The notes under the pieces: generated by a model
Databases searched by the model: none
What the model saw: the letters and a program-made list of their open reading frames with translations, nothing else
Told to the model about the DNA's origin: nothing
In this document: piece after piece, positions 22,331-34,723 of the stretch
Layout of the letters: the number at the start of each line of letters is the position of its first letter
Position numbering within the stretch: position 1 is the stretch's first letter
Source of the DNA: Calliopum simillimum
Taxonomy: Eukaryota > Arthropoda > Insecta > Diptera > Lauxaniidae
Reading direction: 5' to 3'
Assembly (NCBI GenBank): GCA_951812925.1
Contig: OX638370.1
Coordinates: 32,793,948 to 32,857,947 of the forward strand
Length of the DNA stretch: 64,000 bases
Program-made: the position numbers and the translations under genes

Positions 22331-22721
22331 TCTTTTGTGGAGAATTGCAGGTTTACCAAAATTTTTAAAATCCGTCCAGGGGTCGAATTGACGCATCTGT
22401 GAACGTACAACTCGTGACATAAAATGGTTCACATGTATTTCGTATTACTAATGCGATTTTTTACAATTTCAATAAGCTACAAAATTGCGGAGCTGCATTT
22501 TATGATATCACGATTTTTTCAAAAAGGAAACGTCGCATCGTGCAATCGCTTGGATCATAAACGTAGCCTTATAGAGCAGAGATTGCAGAAACATTGGTTG
22601 TTGATCCAAGAGGAAAAATTTCTTGCGCTTCTGATGTAAGCACTTCAAAAGTGCTTGCCGCATAGAAATTTAGAAGCACTTTCACAATGATTTGTTAAAA
22701 GGCTGCAGTAAGAACAACATG

Positions 22722-22732
22722 GGTTCGAAACT
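22722..22732 (+). promoter_or_regulatory. tRNA-type B box (degenerate)
   Basis: GGTTCGAAACT matches the B-box consensus at 9 of 11 positions and is followed by a run of nine T at 22744-22752. Confidence 0.35.
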
Positions 22733-22906
22733 AGCCCGGGTGTTTTTTTTTCTTATGTTTTTTATTTTTTTTATTAAAATATTTTTTATTCAACATCTTT
22801 TATTTCTTTTTTCCATTTTCTTTTCTCTTATTAATTTACTTTTGTTTAATTGAATTGAAATTGATTACATAATGATTCCATGTAAGGCTGCAGTAAGAGC
22901 AACGTG

Positions 22907-22917
22907 AGTTCGAACCC
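22907..22917 (+). promoter_or_regulatory. tRNA-type B box
   Basis: AGTTCGAACCC, in the second tandem unit, is close to the B-box consensus and is followed by T-runs. Confidence 0.4.
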
Positions 22918-23132
22918 AGCCCATTTTTGCTTTTTTTTATTAAAATATTTTTTATTCAACCTCATTTCACTTTACTATTTTCCTTTTTCTTATTTATTTA
23001 CTTTTGCTTAATTGAATTGAGACTGACTGCACAATGATTCTATGTAATGCTGTAGGAGCATTCGTATGTCAAATTCTGTTTGGGCAACATTTGCTTAATA
23101 TACAAATTTAATACCTCTTAATGTTATCGACC

Positions 23133-23242
23133 ATTGGTGAAGCGGTCTACCACGTTGGTAAATGTTAGTAAAAATAATCTGTTTCTATCTATCGCACGGA
23201 CGGTCATGGATTCAAATCCTGGTGCGGCCAGTTTTTTTTTTT
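23133..23242 (+). other. tRNA-like segment with A-box and B-box-like motifs
   Basis: TGGTGAAGCGGTCTACCACG at 23133 resembles a tRNA D-arm/A box, and GGATTCAAATCCTGGTGCGG at 23208 a T-arm and acceptor 3' side, followed by about 20 T. The two halves are some 55 bases apart, too far for an ordinary tRNA but possible with an intron or a long variable region. Most likely a tRNA-derived repeat, not a functional tRNA gene. Confidence 0.4.
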
Positions 23243-23456
23243 TTTTTTTTTTAATTTTATTGAAAAAACGCTTACCGCAGCATTACAAATAAGCGTTTTA
23301 AAAACTCTTTTTTGGTAAGGCTGCGGTAAGCTTTTTCTCGCTTACATCCAATGACATGCAATGTTAAAAAGAAAGTATAGTTCTTACGGAGCGGAAGCGC
23401 TTATTGGTGAAAAGGATACACTTCAGAGGGGTTTTTGAAGCACTTCTTTTCCCCTT

Positions 23457-23505
23457 GTATGTATGTATTCTCCTTTAACTACTAGGAGGAGCATAGGGCC
23501 AATAA
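23457..23505 (-). mobile_element. 49-bp 3'-end fragment of the RTE-like element with 12-bp TSD
   Basis: The reverse complement ends CCTATGCTCCTCCTAGTAG... followed by TAAAGGAGAATACATACATA, matching the last bases of the element at 17936-18600, including the CATA tail. It is flanked by TCTTTTCCCCTT at 23445-23456 and 23506-23517. This is an extremely 5'-truncated insertion. Confidence 0.85.
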
Positions 23506-23652
23506 TCTTTTCCCCTTGGGTGGCTACAATTCACATGCAGAATAGCTGACAGGAGATAACTTGTCTCTGCATCTCATATTCTGATATATCACGTTTTCAA
23601 GTGCTGTGCTTTTTTAATCGGTTTCTTTGCCATCCCTGTTCAACGATATGAA

Positions 23653-23660
23653 TATCGATA
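23653..23660. promoter_or_regulatory. DRE motif (TATCGATA), candidate upstream promoter
   Basis: TATCGATA is followed over the next 200-700 bases by sequence with the look of a fly 5' UTR (purine-rich, many short AUG-poor stretches). It could be the promoter of a noncoding first exon of macoilin, 15 kb downstream, or of an unrecognised transcript. Weak evidence. Confidence 0.25.
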
Positions 23661-26333
23661 CTTCGATTAAAGAGGAATAGCGAGTGAATGCGCAAACATA
23701 ACGGACGAGTTGAAGCTGAAGCAGAAAAGAAAAATTTTCTGAGTTAGAAATTTCCTGCGGAAAAAGCTGTAATCTAGCACGGATAATTCGTAAACAAATT
23801 GTAATTAATTAATTAATTTTTATTCAATCAAATGGTGTAGTAAAAATTTAGTGCATAAAATATTTGAATAGAGTAAAATTTAGCCACGTAAAATTTTGCG
23901 TTTTGTGAAAAAAAATCCCTATTTCTTATTTCTTCTGGTGCTGCTGCTTTTCGTCGTTGTTTCGCTCGTTATTTCGCTTTCGTGTCGCATACAAAGTGGA
24001 AAAAATAAAATAAAATAAAACGCGAATAATTTTCCGCAAAAATTTAGCTGTGAAAAAATGTTAACATATAAGAAAAAAAAACTAAATTTTGTAATGCTTG
24101 AGAAAGGAGACCAACAAACGGACGGAATAGATTTGCAATAAGAAATTACTTCAAGAACTTGCAACGAACGAGTGGAGGCCAACGCCGTATGTGTATATTG
24201 TGTTTGTTTGATTGTGTGTAGCAAATGCAAAGACGGACGGACGGACAAGCAGCGTCCCAGTGCTCCACTGGATCACTGTGTTGAATGGTGCAACTTGGAT
24301 ATTATTTATTTATTTTTTACTGTTATTTATTCAAGAACCGGAGGAAATTTTTTTTTTATTTCGTTTTTCCAGACCACCATAACGGTAGTCTGTGTTCCGG
24401 TATTCCGGGTTTGAGCAAGTCGTTGGTTTCAACTACTGTGGGAAAGTGCGACATGATGCTCAGCATGAATTTACATAAAACTGAAATTTTGAATTTGTTA
24501 GGGGTTATTGAAGTTGTATGAAAGTTTATTTCTTAATTTAAAAGAAAAAAAAATGACTTTCATTTGAAGGACCACACATTTGCTATATGTATAAGTTTCA
24601 CACCAACAGGCTTAAACTTTAGTATGATATAGCTTATGTCATCCTGAACTAAAGACGGTATGGGTGCGAGGCAATTCTACGTGCATATTAAGAGTTATTA
24701 AGTTTATGTAAACCATAGGTATACATATCTTTTTAAATGCTTCTCATTGAAAACGGTCTGATCTTCGTATCCAACTTTTAGTTATTTTTAAGTCACAAAG
24801 CTCAAACGTTTCTTGTTACGCTAATAATTCTAACAAAGGCTTGGTTTCGGAGATATAGCCACCGGAAGGTCGGGATATGGCTTTAATGAAAACCGGTGTG
24901 ATTTCTGAACTTGATGGATTTTAAAAATATTTATTGTTGTAATATAAAAAAATGACTCATGGTATTTTAATTATAATATGTCTAGAACTAAGAACTAGAC
25001 CCCACTATAATCATACATAAAGCAGCCAACTCTACTGATTTTTTCAGCAGACTCCTAATTTTAAATCTGGTCTCCTGATAAAACCTACTGAATTATCTCT
25101 GTAGATCGAATTTCAGGAAAAATACTATTTTTAAGAATCAATACTGGTTTAAAAATTCCGGAAGCAAAGTCAATTGAGGCCGATTAATTTTTTTATTTCT
25201 TTACACCGTGTAATCAGATATTTACACAATTAAAAATTTTTAGAATAGTAGTTCAGTCATTTAGTAGTTTTACCTGGAAAGTTTTCCGGGATTTTTAAAA
25301 AGTTGTAATTTTTATAGATTTCGATGTGCTCTTTCTGAATTTCGACTTTGCCACCTTGTATATTGAAAAAAGGACGCATTTATGGTAGTATGATCGAAAA
25401 CAAGATTTTTTGTTGTATTTTTACTTGTATTTAGTTTAATATCAAATTCCTAATATTTGAGCAATAATGTCCAGATTTCCACTCAAAATAAGTTGGTTGC
25501 TTTAATCATACACTAAGCATGACATTTACTTGTCTTACATGACGTCTCAGGTCTCTCAACGTTGCAATGTTTTAGCGAGACTTATCCATATTCATGCCAT
25601 ATTTCGTTAACTTAAGAAAACACTCTCTAAACGGTGGCAGAATTGCCTGGTAAACAGATGATATTCGCAACGATTAGGAATGATTGTAAGTAATGATGTT
25701 TTTTTACGAAATGTTGAAAGTATTCTACACAATGTTGATCGGTTATAATCTCGCTTGTACACGTATTACATTTAGACAGAAGGGTAAATGGTCTAATTCG
25801 TACAATTCGAAGTCAAAAAAATTCTTTAAAGCAATGAATTTTACAAAAGCAGCTTTTTATGTATTCCCCTTTTTAGCAAATTCCCGAACTTGTCCCATAC
25901 ATACTCGAAGTTTTATTATAACAACATTTGCGAAATATTTAAGCAGAATTTATCTTCGTTTTCTTTGATCTTGAATATCTTGACACGCAGACTTGAGATT
26001 ATGTGTGACTTTTATAGGTATCTAACATATCATTTAGTTTCATCAAGAATAAAAAAAAATCATAATCAGTTCAGTAAGCAATTTTTTATAATAGTAAGTA
26101 CAGAAAATGTTACAGAAAATTATAAATTCTTGATGTAAATCGTATCATTTCGAGTTAAAAAGTAACAAACTTATTTATTGTTTTCGAATTTTGCTGCGCT
26201 CTTATACAATACCTGAAGAAAAAGTATTAAATGCTGAGCTTAAAAATGTTATGCTTTTCATTGAATTTTTAAGAAAGTTTTCATTTTCGGTTATGCCACC
26301 CCAAAATTTACAAAAATTCTTCTTAAAATAAAT
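23661..26333. other. AT-rich, no gene recognised
   Basis: Possible noncoding first exon and intron of macoilin, or plain intergenic DNA. Open frames here (for example 23919-24248 minus, 24172-24521 plus, 25693-26138 plus) are short, low in complexity and lack domains. Confidence 0.4.
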
Positions 26334-27335
26334 ATTTTTGTATATGGTTGGCTGAAGAGGGAAATATCTACGGAGCGACCCCTGATCTCCTGAATCAATA
26401 TAGCCATGTCCGCCTGTCTGTCCGTTGAAATCATTTTAATATTTTTTGGGAGCAAGATAATTTGATGAAAATTGGTACACTGCCTCCGTCGTCAAAGTTA
26501 GCTAGTTGGATTCTTTAAGAACATATTACATTGTTTGTGTTACAGATTACTTAAACTTTTCAGTGAAAACATAATACTTATCCAGTAAAATAGTTAATTG
26601 AGCTGGTAACTAGCGTTATCATTTTTGGACAACATTTTCTGAGAGTAAATTTCTTCCGCAAGTTTCTGCGAAATGGGTATATTTCTTTACATTAGACCTA
26701 AATTAAAGCAAAAGGATATCAATAAGTCTTTCTTTATTAGAAACAACAATATTAAATCGTATTTTTAAAATAATGCAAAAGTTATATGGTAACATGCGTT
26801 ATCAAAAATTGGTAACTCGCGTTACTATCGATTTTTAGGTCAAAAAAGGGGCTTTTTCTAGTCCATAGGTAAAAAAATTAAAATTGAGTCAAAATACAAA
26901 AATAATAAAGAACCACTTCAGGATGTTATGCACAAAACCCAAAATTAAATCAAAATTTAATAATTGATCAACAAAGTCTAATATGTCGCGATTGCAATTA
27001 TTTATGGTTTTAATACAGATGGTATATTATCATCACATCTATTACTGTCACCGCCAGATCCAAATACTTCATCGCAAAGTACGGTTTTAATTTGATGCCC
27101 GTTTTTACTTTTGTTGTGCAGACAGTCACTGCACAACAATTAAACATTAGTGTGGATATTGTTGAAAGTTGAAAATAAATGAAAAATTTGTCTATACCCA
27201 GCACAAGATCTGAGCAAAACTAAGTGAATTTTGACAAGATCGCGTGGCACCCCCCGTACAAGTTATATTTTGAAAATACATACTGCACTGTTGGTATATA
27301 ATTTTTGACCAGGCCATAAGTAACACCCTTACTAG
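26334..27335 (+). repeat. Dispersed dipteran repeat (copy A)
   Basis: The head contains CAATATAGCCATGTCCGCCT followed by GTCTGTCC, and the tail GACCAGGCCATAAGTAACAC followed by CCTTACTAG. The same head and tail bound 57090-57716, and a head fragment occurs near 31240. Internally both copies carry GTGGCACC...CCATACAAG-type motifs. No protein is encoded and the class is unknown. Confidence 0.45.
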
Positions 27336-27349
27336 TTTAATTTTTGCAA

Positions 27350-27770
27350 ATAACTACAAATCATAAGGTGCTGGACGAATTTCTTCGTTCACGGAGACCG
27401 CTACATGTTGTTTCAGCAGTATTTTGTGTTTCTCAGAATTCAACCCCAAGTCGTCAGCAATCATTTCTCGTACCAATCGTAGATCTTTCCTTTAACTTAT
27501 TTCTCTCATCGGTCGAAGATTTTGCCTGACCTTCTCGTAGCTTGTTCTTTAAAGAAAAGTGTAGAGTCTAGAATCCACTTTGAAACAGTCTGAAGAAATG
27601 CTGCTTTCGTTCTATGTGCAATTTGAAATTCATGAATAACTTTTACTGGCTTAAATTGACGCCGAAAATTGTTAAGAATTGCATGACGAATTTCTTACTG
27701 CGTTGATTTCGAAATATCTTTGGACTTTTCATCAGTCATTCTACGTTTTGTTGCCTAAATTGTGAAATAA
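27350..27770 (-). pseudogene. Possible decayed mariner N-terminal fragment
   Basis: On the minus strand a stretch reads VREMIADDLGLNSE and KHKILLKQH, like the second helix-turn-helix of mariner transposases. Upstream, another frame reads EIRHAILNNFRRQFKPVKVI with stops and shifts. No terminal repeats or catalytic residues were found. Weak call. Confidence 0.3.
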
Positions 27771-29434
27771 ACTAGCACCAATTCAGCGAACCTTTATAAG
27801 TCTCTTCGTATATTAATTTTAAATAAATTGAATACACAGTTAAATGCGGCATATTCCTTCAAGTGAGAGATGAAGAATACCTTCATTCTTTTATTGTATG
27901 TATTTAATAAGGTTGGATACTTACTTATTACCTAAATTCCTTGTTTTATTGACGAAATTACGTTTTAAACTTCAATGGAAAAAATAAAATTAAAGCGTGA
28001 AATGAAACTCTACAACAATTCATTCATCATACCTACCTCTAACCATTTCGAATGCGTAGTTGAGTCATTTGCAGGTGTTGTTAGTTTATTTTAACGCTTC
28101 GTTTAAAATTTACTTTGCCTCTCGAAAACTACGAATAAAAAGACCCCCGACTACGACTATTTTTGTAGCTGTAGGCTCTCATGTTTTAAAATCACTTTAG
28201 TAGTTGAATTTGATTTGGTTTTTTTTTTTTTTTTTAATATTAGCTCAAATTCATTAAAATCACCGCCAGTTCCTTGTTTTTTGCTCCATCATTTATACCT
28301 AGGAAACGTCACAGTAGCATCATTTGATGTTTCTGTCCATCGCCTGTTGCAGAGTTGTAAAGAAGTAAAATCTGTTTGAATCATTTATTTAATGAATTTT
28401 TTTTCCGGGTCTTCATGAAGATTCCGAAAAGATATCTTCTGAGACAAAATTGATAATTTTGAGATTTTGAATTATATACGTACACACTAATAAATAAAGT
28501 TTACTTTTGTAACTTTTGATTCCCTTTTGTATTAATTTTAAACTATTTTGGTATTAAATTCAAAATTTTTTATAAAAAAGTTTCAATTTTATTCCAAAAA
28601 GTTTAAAATTACTATATGTCATTGCTCTATATATGTATATACTTTTTTGGTATTAAAATTTAACTATAATTTTTATTGTGTATCGCTTGTTATTCTGCCA
28701 CTCAATATCCATTTGGTTTCGGTTCAAAACTCGCATTCAAAGATGCATTAGCCTTGATCAGTTATTATTTATTATTATTATTTTCTTTATTTTCGGTTAT
28801 ATCAATATTGACAAAGTATTTCATATAAAGATTTACAAGCATGGCATGATATCTGCCAGTTTAAATTACAAAAATTAGTTTTACTTAATAGAGAGAGTTA
28901 ATTAAGAAATAAAAATTAGGAAAAGAGAAAGAAATTAATAAAAACCATAAATTTAATTTTTTTTTTTGTGTGTGTATATTTAACAAAAACGAGTTTTAAG
29001 TGAGGGCTTTTACTTTAGCTAAAAGAAATGCAAAAGACCGCACCAGAAATGCATATGAGTGGTACATTTCTAATGGCTCCCTGCTCTATAATAATACAAA
29101 TAGATTAGAAACTGCATTTTCGTAGCTACAACTTAGATGCTTCAAGTTTGGCTCGAGTTATACCGTTTTGAAATCTTTCAAGAGAGTATGTTTTCATAAG
29201 AAAGGACTTTTTCAAAATCTGTACTTCAAATATTGCAGAACATAGCTAATCTCTCAAACGCCAGTTCAAGTATAGAACGTGGAGGAAAAAACATAATATT
29301 GGATTTTGAAGCAAAAGACTGATGCTTTCAATTTTTGTACCTAGTTTTTTGGATGAATGTTACCTTGTCTTTTTAAAGAGCTTCATACACAAGGGCTGGT
29401 TGATAAATTCGAGGCTTTTTAATTGAAATCAGCC
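27771..29434. other. AT-rich, no gene recognised
   Basis: Only short frames without domains, some T-runs and no clear repeat. Confidence 0.4.
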
Positions 29435-29613
29435 ATGTTCTGGAATCCGATTTACTTCGGGTTCGTAATAAAAAACTCCGCATATGGATAATTAACACCA
29501 AATCGGATTTATGTTTCGGTGAATCGAATAGAAATCATTGGTAAATTTTATTTGTTGCAATACAAACAGATTGATTAAATTCCGTTTCCGAAGTAAATCT
29601 GATTCCAGAACAT
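29435..29613. mobile_element. MITE with 26-bp terminal inverted repeats
   Basis: ATGTTCTGGAATCCGATTTA at 29435 continues to CTTCGG, and its inverse at 29588-29613 differs at one position. At 179 bp with no coding capacity this is a miniature inverted-repeat element. Superfamily unknown. Confidence 0.7.
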
Positions 29614-31630
29614 TCTTGAATATATTTTTTTTTTCGGCAAAAAAGCGTTGTATTTCTCAAGATAGTCCTCGTTTAGCTCGATGCATTTTGTTAAGTGCTT
29701 ATCCATCTTTCAAATAATAGGTTTTCCCAAGGCACTCACAATAGGGGTTGTTTTCAGTAATGATCTCGACCCATATCTTTTACTACCCAGCCATTTATAA
29801 ATATATTTAATCTTCTTCATACGAATACATATGCCTTTTGCAAAAATACAATTTGACAGCCGATTTAAAAAAAAAAAAAAATCAAAATTGTCAAAAAAAG
29901 GGGTTAATATTGACTGAAAAACGTAACTGCGACCTTTGCTTTTAAAACAGTTAATTAAACAATGCATCTGAAACAAAACCATTCTTCAGATTGAGTGCAA
30001 TCTTTTGTTACGCTGTCACAAATAGGGGTACTCTATTTCCATTCTTTCATTTTTGCTTCAAAAATTTATTTAAGTGCTTTTACCACCCATTTTTATCACC
30101 CACTCAACATTTTTTTTTTTATTCTTCTTCTGTATGTTTTTTTTTTTCCTTTTATGTCGTTACGTCTGCTTCGTTCGACTACTTCCTCTTCCTGTATGCT
30201 TCGTTTTTCATGAATGTACTACGTAACATCTATTAACTAACAGCAACGTAAGTAGTGCACAGATTTCTCCGACAACTTGTTCATTACCATTTTTAGCCGA
30301 AACTTTATGTTCTTCCGAAGCCAACGCTCGCTCGGCTTTCTCTGTTTTGTAGGTTGCCGAGAGCGAGTCGAGTATGCAACAGACGAAATAGGGTAATGAG
30401 AAAAATCAAAAAAAAAAAAAAAACAGTAACATGGCAATACCAGAGGAGATGTGATGCTTTTGTCGAAGGACCAATTTTCAATTTCGACTTTTCTATTTTA
30501 CAATGAATGCTCTTTGAATGAAATGTCACTTTTGCTGTTGCTTTAACTAGTATTTTTCTCTGCGTGTGTATTTGTGTGTTACAACCCTGGGGACTAACAT
30601 TACCTCAGCATCCTTTTCCTATTTCATGTTGCTGCTGCTTGCACGCATCCTGTTTTCCACCATTTTGCTTTTGGGTCTACCACTTTTTTTTTTACTAAAT
30701 TCAGTTTTGTTTCTTTCGTTATTTTTTTTTTGCTTTCGTTTTCAGTCGGCATTTTATTCATATATTTTGAAAAAAATGTATGAATAGTCCTTTTTACTTA
30801 AAATCGTCGCATCCCTTTTTAGTCACTCGACTTTTTCAGTTGTTATTATGTTACGCTTATTCTCTTTTAGTCGCTCTCATTTTGTTCCTGTGTTCGTTTA
30901 TATATATATGTATGTACAGATGTACACATAATTATTTGCTTGTCATCTTTTTATACGGCATCACAACGACAATTCCGTGTTTACAGTTGTTTAATATTTA
31001 GGCCGTAACGGTAGGAACTTCTGATTAAAGACGTCATTTTCTTATTGCTTATATATTGTGTGTGCTGCTTGTCTAGCTGAATATTTGATGGTTTAAATGA
31101 TTTTTTGAACATCCAGGTGGTTCTCTATATTTTAAGTGAGTTCTCTCGTTTCAGCAAATTTATGGCGCTCTTAAAAAAAGTTTTTTTTGAGTTGTAGATG
31201 AATATATGTATTAACTATTCTTTAACATCAGCTCCTGAGTCGATATAGCCTGTCTGTTCGCTTGTACGTTTGTTGAAAGGACTATACTGGTTAACTTCTA
31301 TGCTCAAAGTGGTGCCTACATTATTAATTTTGCATTTTTGGTTCTATAGAATGAACATCTTTCTTTCCAGGCTCTAGACTTTTCTTGCCTTTGGTGCCAA
31401 ATGTCGCTTTTATTTTTTGTTTTGAATCAGTCTAATATAGGGGTGCCAGATGGTCTGAATTGCCCAGATTTTCAGTCTGATGACCATGTTTTCAGTCTGA
31501 TCATTAAACTATTTGTCACAAACGCTTAATATTTTTTCAATGCCCACTATCAACGATGCAATTTCCATAAAATAAATAGTTAAGTAAAATACGTACTTAA
31601 TCTGTATCTATCGATATTGAAATAATTATA
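29614..31630. other. Very T-rich stretch, no gene recognised
   Basis: The plus strand is rich in TTT and CTT runs, giving many spurious Phe/Leu/Ser-rich frames. A fragment of the dispersed dipteran repeat (CCTGAGTCGATATAGCC) lies near 31233. Confidence 0.4.
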
Positions 31631-32545
31631 TTGGGTGTACAACTTTGCTTCCGCCGTTTTCCGATAGGTGGCTGTACCGGCTCAGGCTGGTTGAAATACA
31701 TAGATGATAATGCCTTTAAAGTGAGTGTGGACAGTGCCTAACGAATTGTCATCGCCGTTTCAGTGACAGTTGTTCTTGTTTTTGTATTATTCACGCTCGA
31801 AAATGTCCGTTTATGTGCCCAATTCTCGCCATTTGCGGGAAGTTTTACTTTTCTGTTACAATTCGAAAAAAAATGCAGCTGAAGCGCATCGAATGCTGAA
31901 AAGTGATGAAAAGTGGGTTCGATACGATAATCCTAAACGCAGAAAATCATGGGGCATGCTTCTTCGTCGAAGGCAAAACCGAATATTCACGGCGCCAAGG
32001 TTATGATTTGTATTTGGTGGGATCAGCTCGGTGTGATTTACTACGAGCTCTTAAAACCGGGTGAAACCATCACAGGAGATCGCTACCGAACGCAACTGAT
32101 GCGCCTTAGTCGCGCGCTAAAAGAAAAGCGGCCACAATATCAAGAGCGACATGACAAAGTCATCCTCCAACACGACAATGCTCGGCCTCACGTCGCAAAA
32201 GTGGTCAAAAAGTACCTGGAAACGCTGAAATGGGAAGTCTTGCCCCACCCGCCGTATTCCCCAGATGTCGCCCCTTCTGACTTCCACCTATTCCGTTCGA
32301 TGGCACACGGCCTGGCAGATCAACATTTTCAATCCTTCGAAGAATTGGAAAAATGGATTGCTTCATGGATAGCGTCAAAAGAGGACTCCTTTTTTCGAGC
32401 CGGGATCCGAAAATTGCCGGAAAGATGGGAGAAAGTTGTCGCTAGCGACGGACAATACTTTGAATAATACATCTGTAAGCACTTTTTCGCAATAAACCTT
32501 TTAATTTTGGAAAAAAAAACGGCGGAAGCAAAGTTGTACACCCAA
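31631..32545 (+). mobile_element. Second mariner transposon, internally deleted
   Basis: 915 bp with near-perfect terminal repeats (TTGGGTGTACAACTTTGCTT at 31631, inverted to 32545) and TA duplications at 31629-31630 and 32546-32547. The outer 15 bases equal those of the element at 15490-16380, but the rest of the terminal repeat differs, so it is a sister subfamily. Confidence 0.92.
31803..32467 (+). pseudogene. Mariner transposase, deleted and frameshifted
   Basis: The N-terminus (MSVYVPNSRHLREVLLFCYN, then AAEAHRML) joins directly to KSDEKWVRYDNPKRRKSWG, so about 100 residues of the DNA-binding and linker region are missing. A frameshift near 31950 moves reading to a second frame (PNIHGAKVMICIWWDQLGV, HDNARPHVAK, APSDFHLF) that runs to the C-terminal WEKVVASDGQYFE. 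All three catalytic Asp positions are present in sequence with D-34-D spacing, but no intact protein can be made. Confidence 0.88.
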
Positions 32546-34420
32546 TAAATAAAATATTAATTCCTCGGCATCAACTATGCAAAAAGTGCTGTGATTTTGT
32601 TTATTTATGATATAAAAATATTCCTTCTAATGTTCCAACTCTATGGCTTTCTTATTTTTTGCCTTAGATATCAAATTCTTATTTATGCTAGAATCGCCCA
32701 ATTTGACAACAAATCGTCCCCTTTCAGCCTTAACCACGTAACTGCAATTTTTTTTAAATCTTGGAAAAAATTTGTCAATACGTTATGTGAAAGCCTCTGA
32801 CAATTTTCCGAAAAAAAAATTTAAAAAAGTTTGTAGTTGCGAGGTCATCATTGAAAGGGGACGAAATGTATTAAAATCATTTATCATTCCTGGTACAATG
32901 ACAAATGTGAAATGAAAATAAAACATAAAGTCAGTGTCAGTCAGCTTTTTGTCTTTCTCTTTGTGCTATATCCTCTTTTTAGCTCTGTGTGACCGCGTAT
33001 TTTGTCGTTGTTAATATTGAAAAATTTGCATATAATTTTACCTGGCTTATGGGCAAAATATTAAAATAATTTTAACTTTGTGCACATTTACACACAAATT
33101 CCTTTATAAATAGTGTATAATTCAAAGTGGTGCTCCATTTCTAACATAGTAAAAAATATCCAGAATAGAGAATAGCGAAATTTTTTGTAGAATATTTTTG
33201 TAGAATACTTCAACGCATTATAGCCCAGTTTCTGTAAAAAGGGGTCAAAAGGACCCATAAAAACAGTATATATTTATAGCTCAGTTTTTGTGAAAAGGCC
33301 AAAATGACCCCATAAAAAGGATATAATGGGTTAATATGTCATAAAATATGTTCCTTTTGTAATTTTATTATGACCTTTAGAAAATAAGATGTTTTCCAAT
33401 CAAAATTTTTCTATAACATCTTAACATGTTATATTCTGCTTTAATGAATAATAGGTTAAAATATTCTGCAAAGATATTTTGTGAAAAAGACGGGAAAAAC
33501 TTAAGCAAATGCGTAAAAAATTAAGTTTTAGGCATTGAATGATTATTAAAGCGCCATCTGGTGAACACTATTTTTTAACGATCAAACAAAATCTACTCTG
33601 TAATAAATTCTTTCTAACGGAAGTTATGGCCAAGTTTCAGATTTTCGTGTTATAACTCACCCTGTATGTGCATGTATGATGCCGATTTAGCGTCTAATAA
33701 AAAGCCTACCTACTATGCTTAAGTGCAAACTAAGCTGTGCGAGCAATTCTAAAATAACAACACATTTATAATGTTATTTCTATTACGGAAAAGGTAGCCC
33801 TTAAAATCAATAAATTTAAAATAAAGACGATGTCAGTCCGTCCAAACCGTGTCATCAGTACTTTCTGAAAAAAAACTACGCCTATGTAAGCACATAGCGC
33901 GCCATAACACCTGCCAGACCTAGGGGAAACAATATCTTGTCAATTTTAAGACTTTGGAGAAGTCACTAGTTAGTCATCATGCATGATGGAGAAGTTATGT
34001 ATAGGCTCTAAGCTTCGAGAAGAGAAAAAATGCACAAGATGAATAAGAAATTGGGTTAAAGCTCAAGTGCAACAGTTTACCCTTTACGCTTTGACACTAT
34101 TCTGAAAAACGGAAACCATTCTTGTTGAACCCTTTAAAACGTAAAAGCAGATGCGCGCACATAACTACCTTTCCCAGTCTTTCGAAATTTAACAACTAAA
34201 AATTTTTACGTGTAAATATATCAAAGCAACGGAAATGAAACTAATGTAACGTGATTTTCAAAAGTTATGCAGGATGTGAAGAGGAAGTGGATGGAAAGTG
34301 AAAGATGCACACGACGAGACAACGTTCGCTTAGTTGACATACTCATTAGCAACATTTACGATAGGATACGGCAAAGCAACAACCAATCAACACACCCCAA
34401 TGTGCACAAAAACGGATGAG
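32546..34420. other. AT-rich, no gene recognised
   Basis: A short local duplication is seen at 33224-33320 (TATAGCYCAGTTTYTGTRAA type, two copies). Otherwise nothing is supported. Confidence 0.4.
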
Positions 34421-34712
34421 GATCCGTTTCGAATCGTACATCAAAAACGAATTCAAAACGCTTTGTTTAAATAAAAAAAAAAAAACATTTTGAAGCGCTT
34501 ATTGGCGAATAAAAAAAAATTTAATTCTGCAGTGTGGGCCCGTTTTGTATCCGAAACTTATGTAAAAACGAATTCAAAACGGATTTGCTTTTAAATATGT
34601 TAATGCTGTATATTTACAGAAAAAAACCGTTTTGATGCGCCTATTAGCAATTAAAAAATAATAAAAAGAAAAAAAAGGAAGAAAAATAAAGGGTAGAAAT
34701 CCACCTCTGGTA

Positions 34713-34723
34713 GGATTCGAACC
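34713..34723 (-). promoter_or_regulatory. tRNA-type B box, perfect
   Basis: The minus strand reads GGTTCGAATCC, a full match to the Pol III B-box consensus, inside a tRNA 3'-half-like segment (CCCCAGGTTCGAATCCTACC). No matching 5' half is seen. Confidence 0.5.

Larger units (their letters stand above)
22610..23444. repeat. Fold-back-family repeat with three tRNA-like modules
   Basis: Two tandem units of about 170 bp (GGCTGCAGTAAGARCAAC, B box, T-run, pyrimidine tract, TTGAATTGAAATTGATTACA) are followed by a third module with an A-box-like TGGTGAAGCGGTCTACCACG at 23133 and a B-box-like motif at 23209. After the T-run come the same sequences seen in the 6.5-kb palindrome arms (TAAGGCTGCGGTAAGC, GGAAGCGCTTATTGGTGAAA). 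It is therefore a divergent relative of the 6-8 kb element lacking the second long arm. Confidence 0.55.

Noticed and set aside
30000..31000. Several 60-80-codon hydrophobic plus-strand frames suggesting membrane proteins
   Set aside because: The region is simply T-rich, which yields Phe/Leu/Ser frames by composition. No conserved motif or splice pattern was found.
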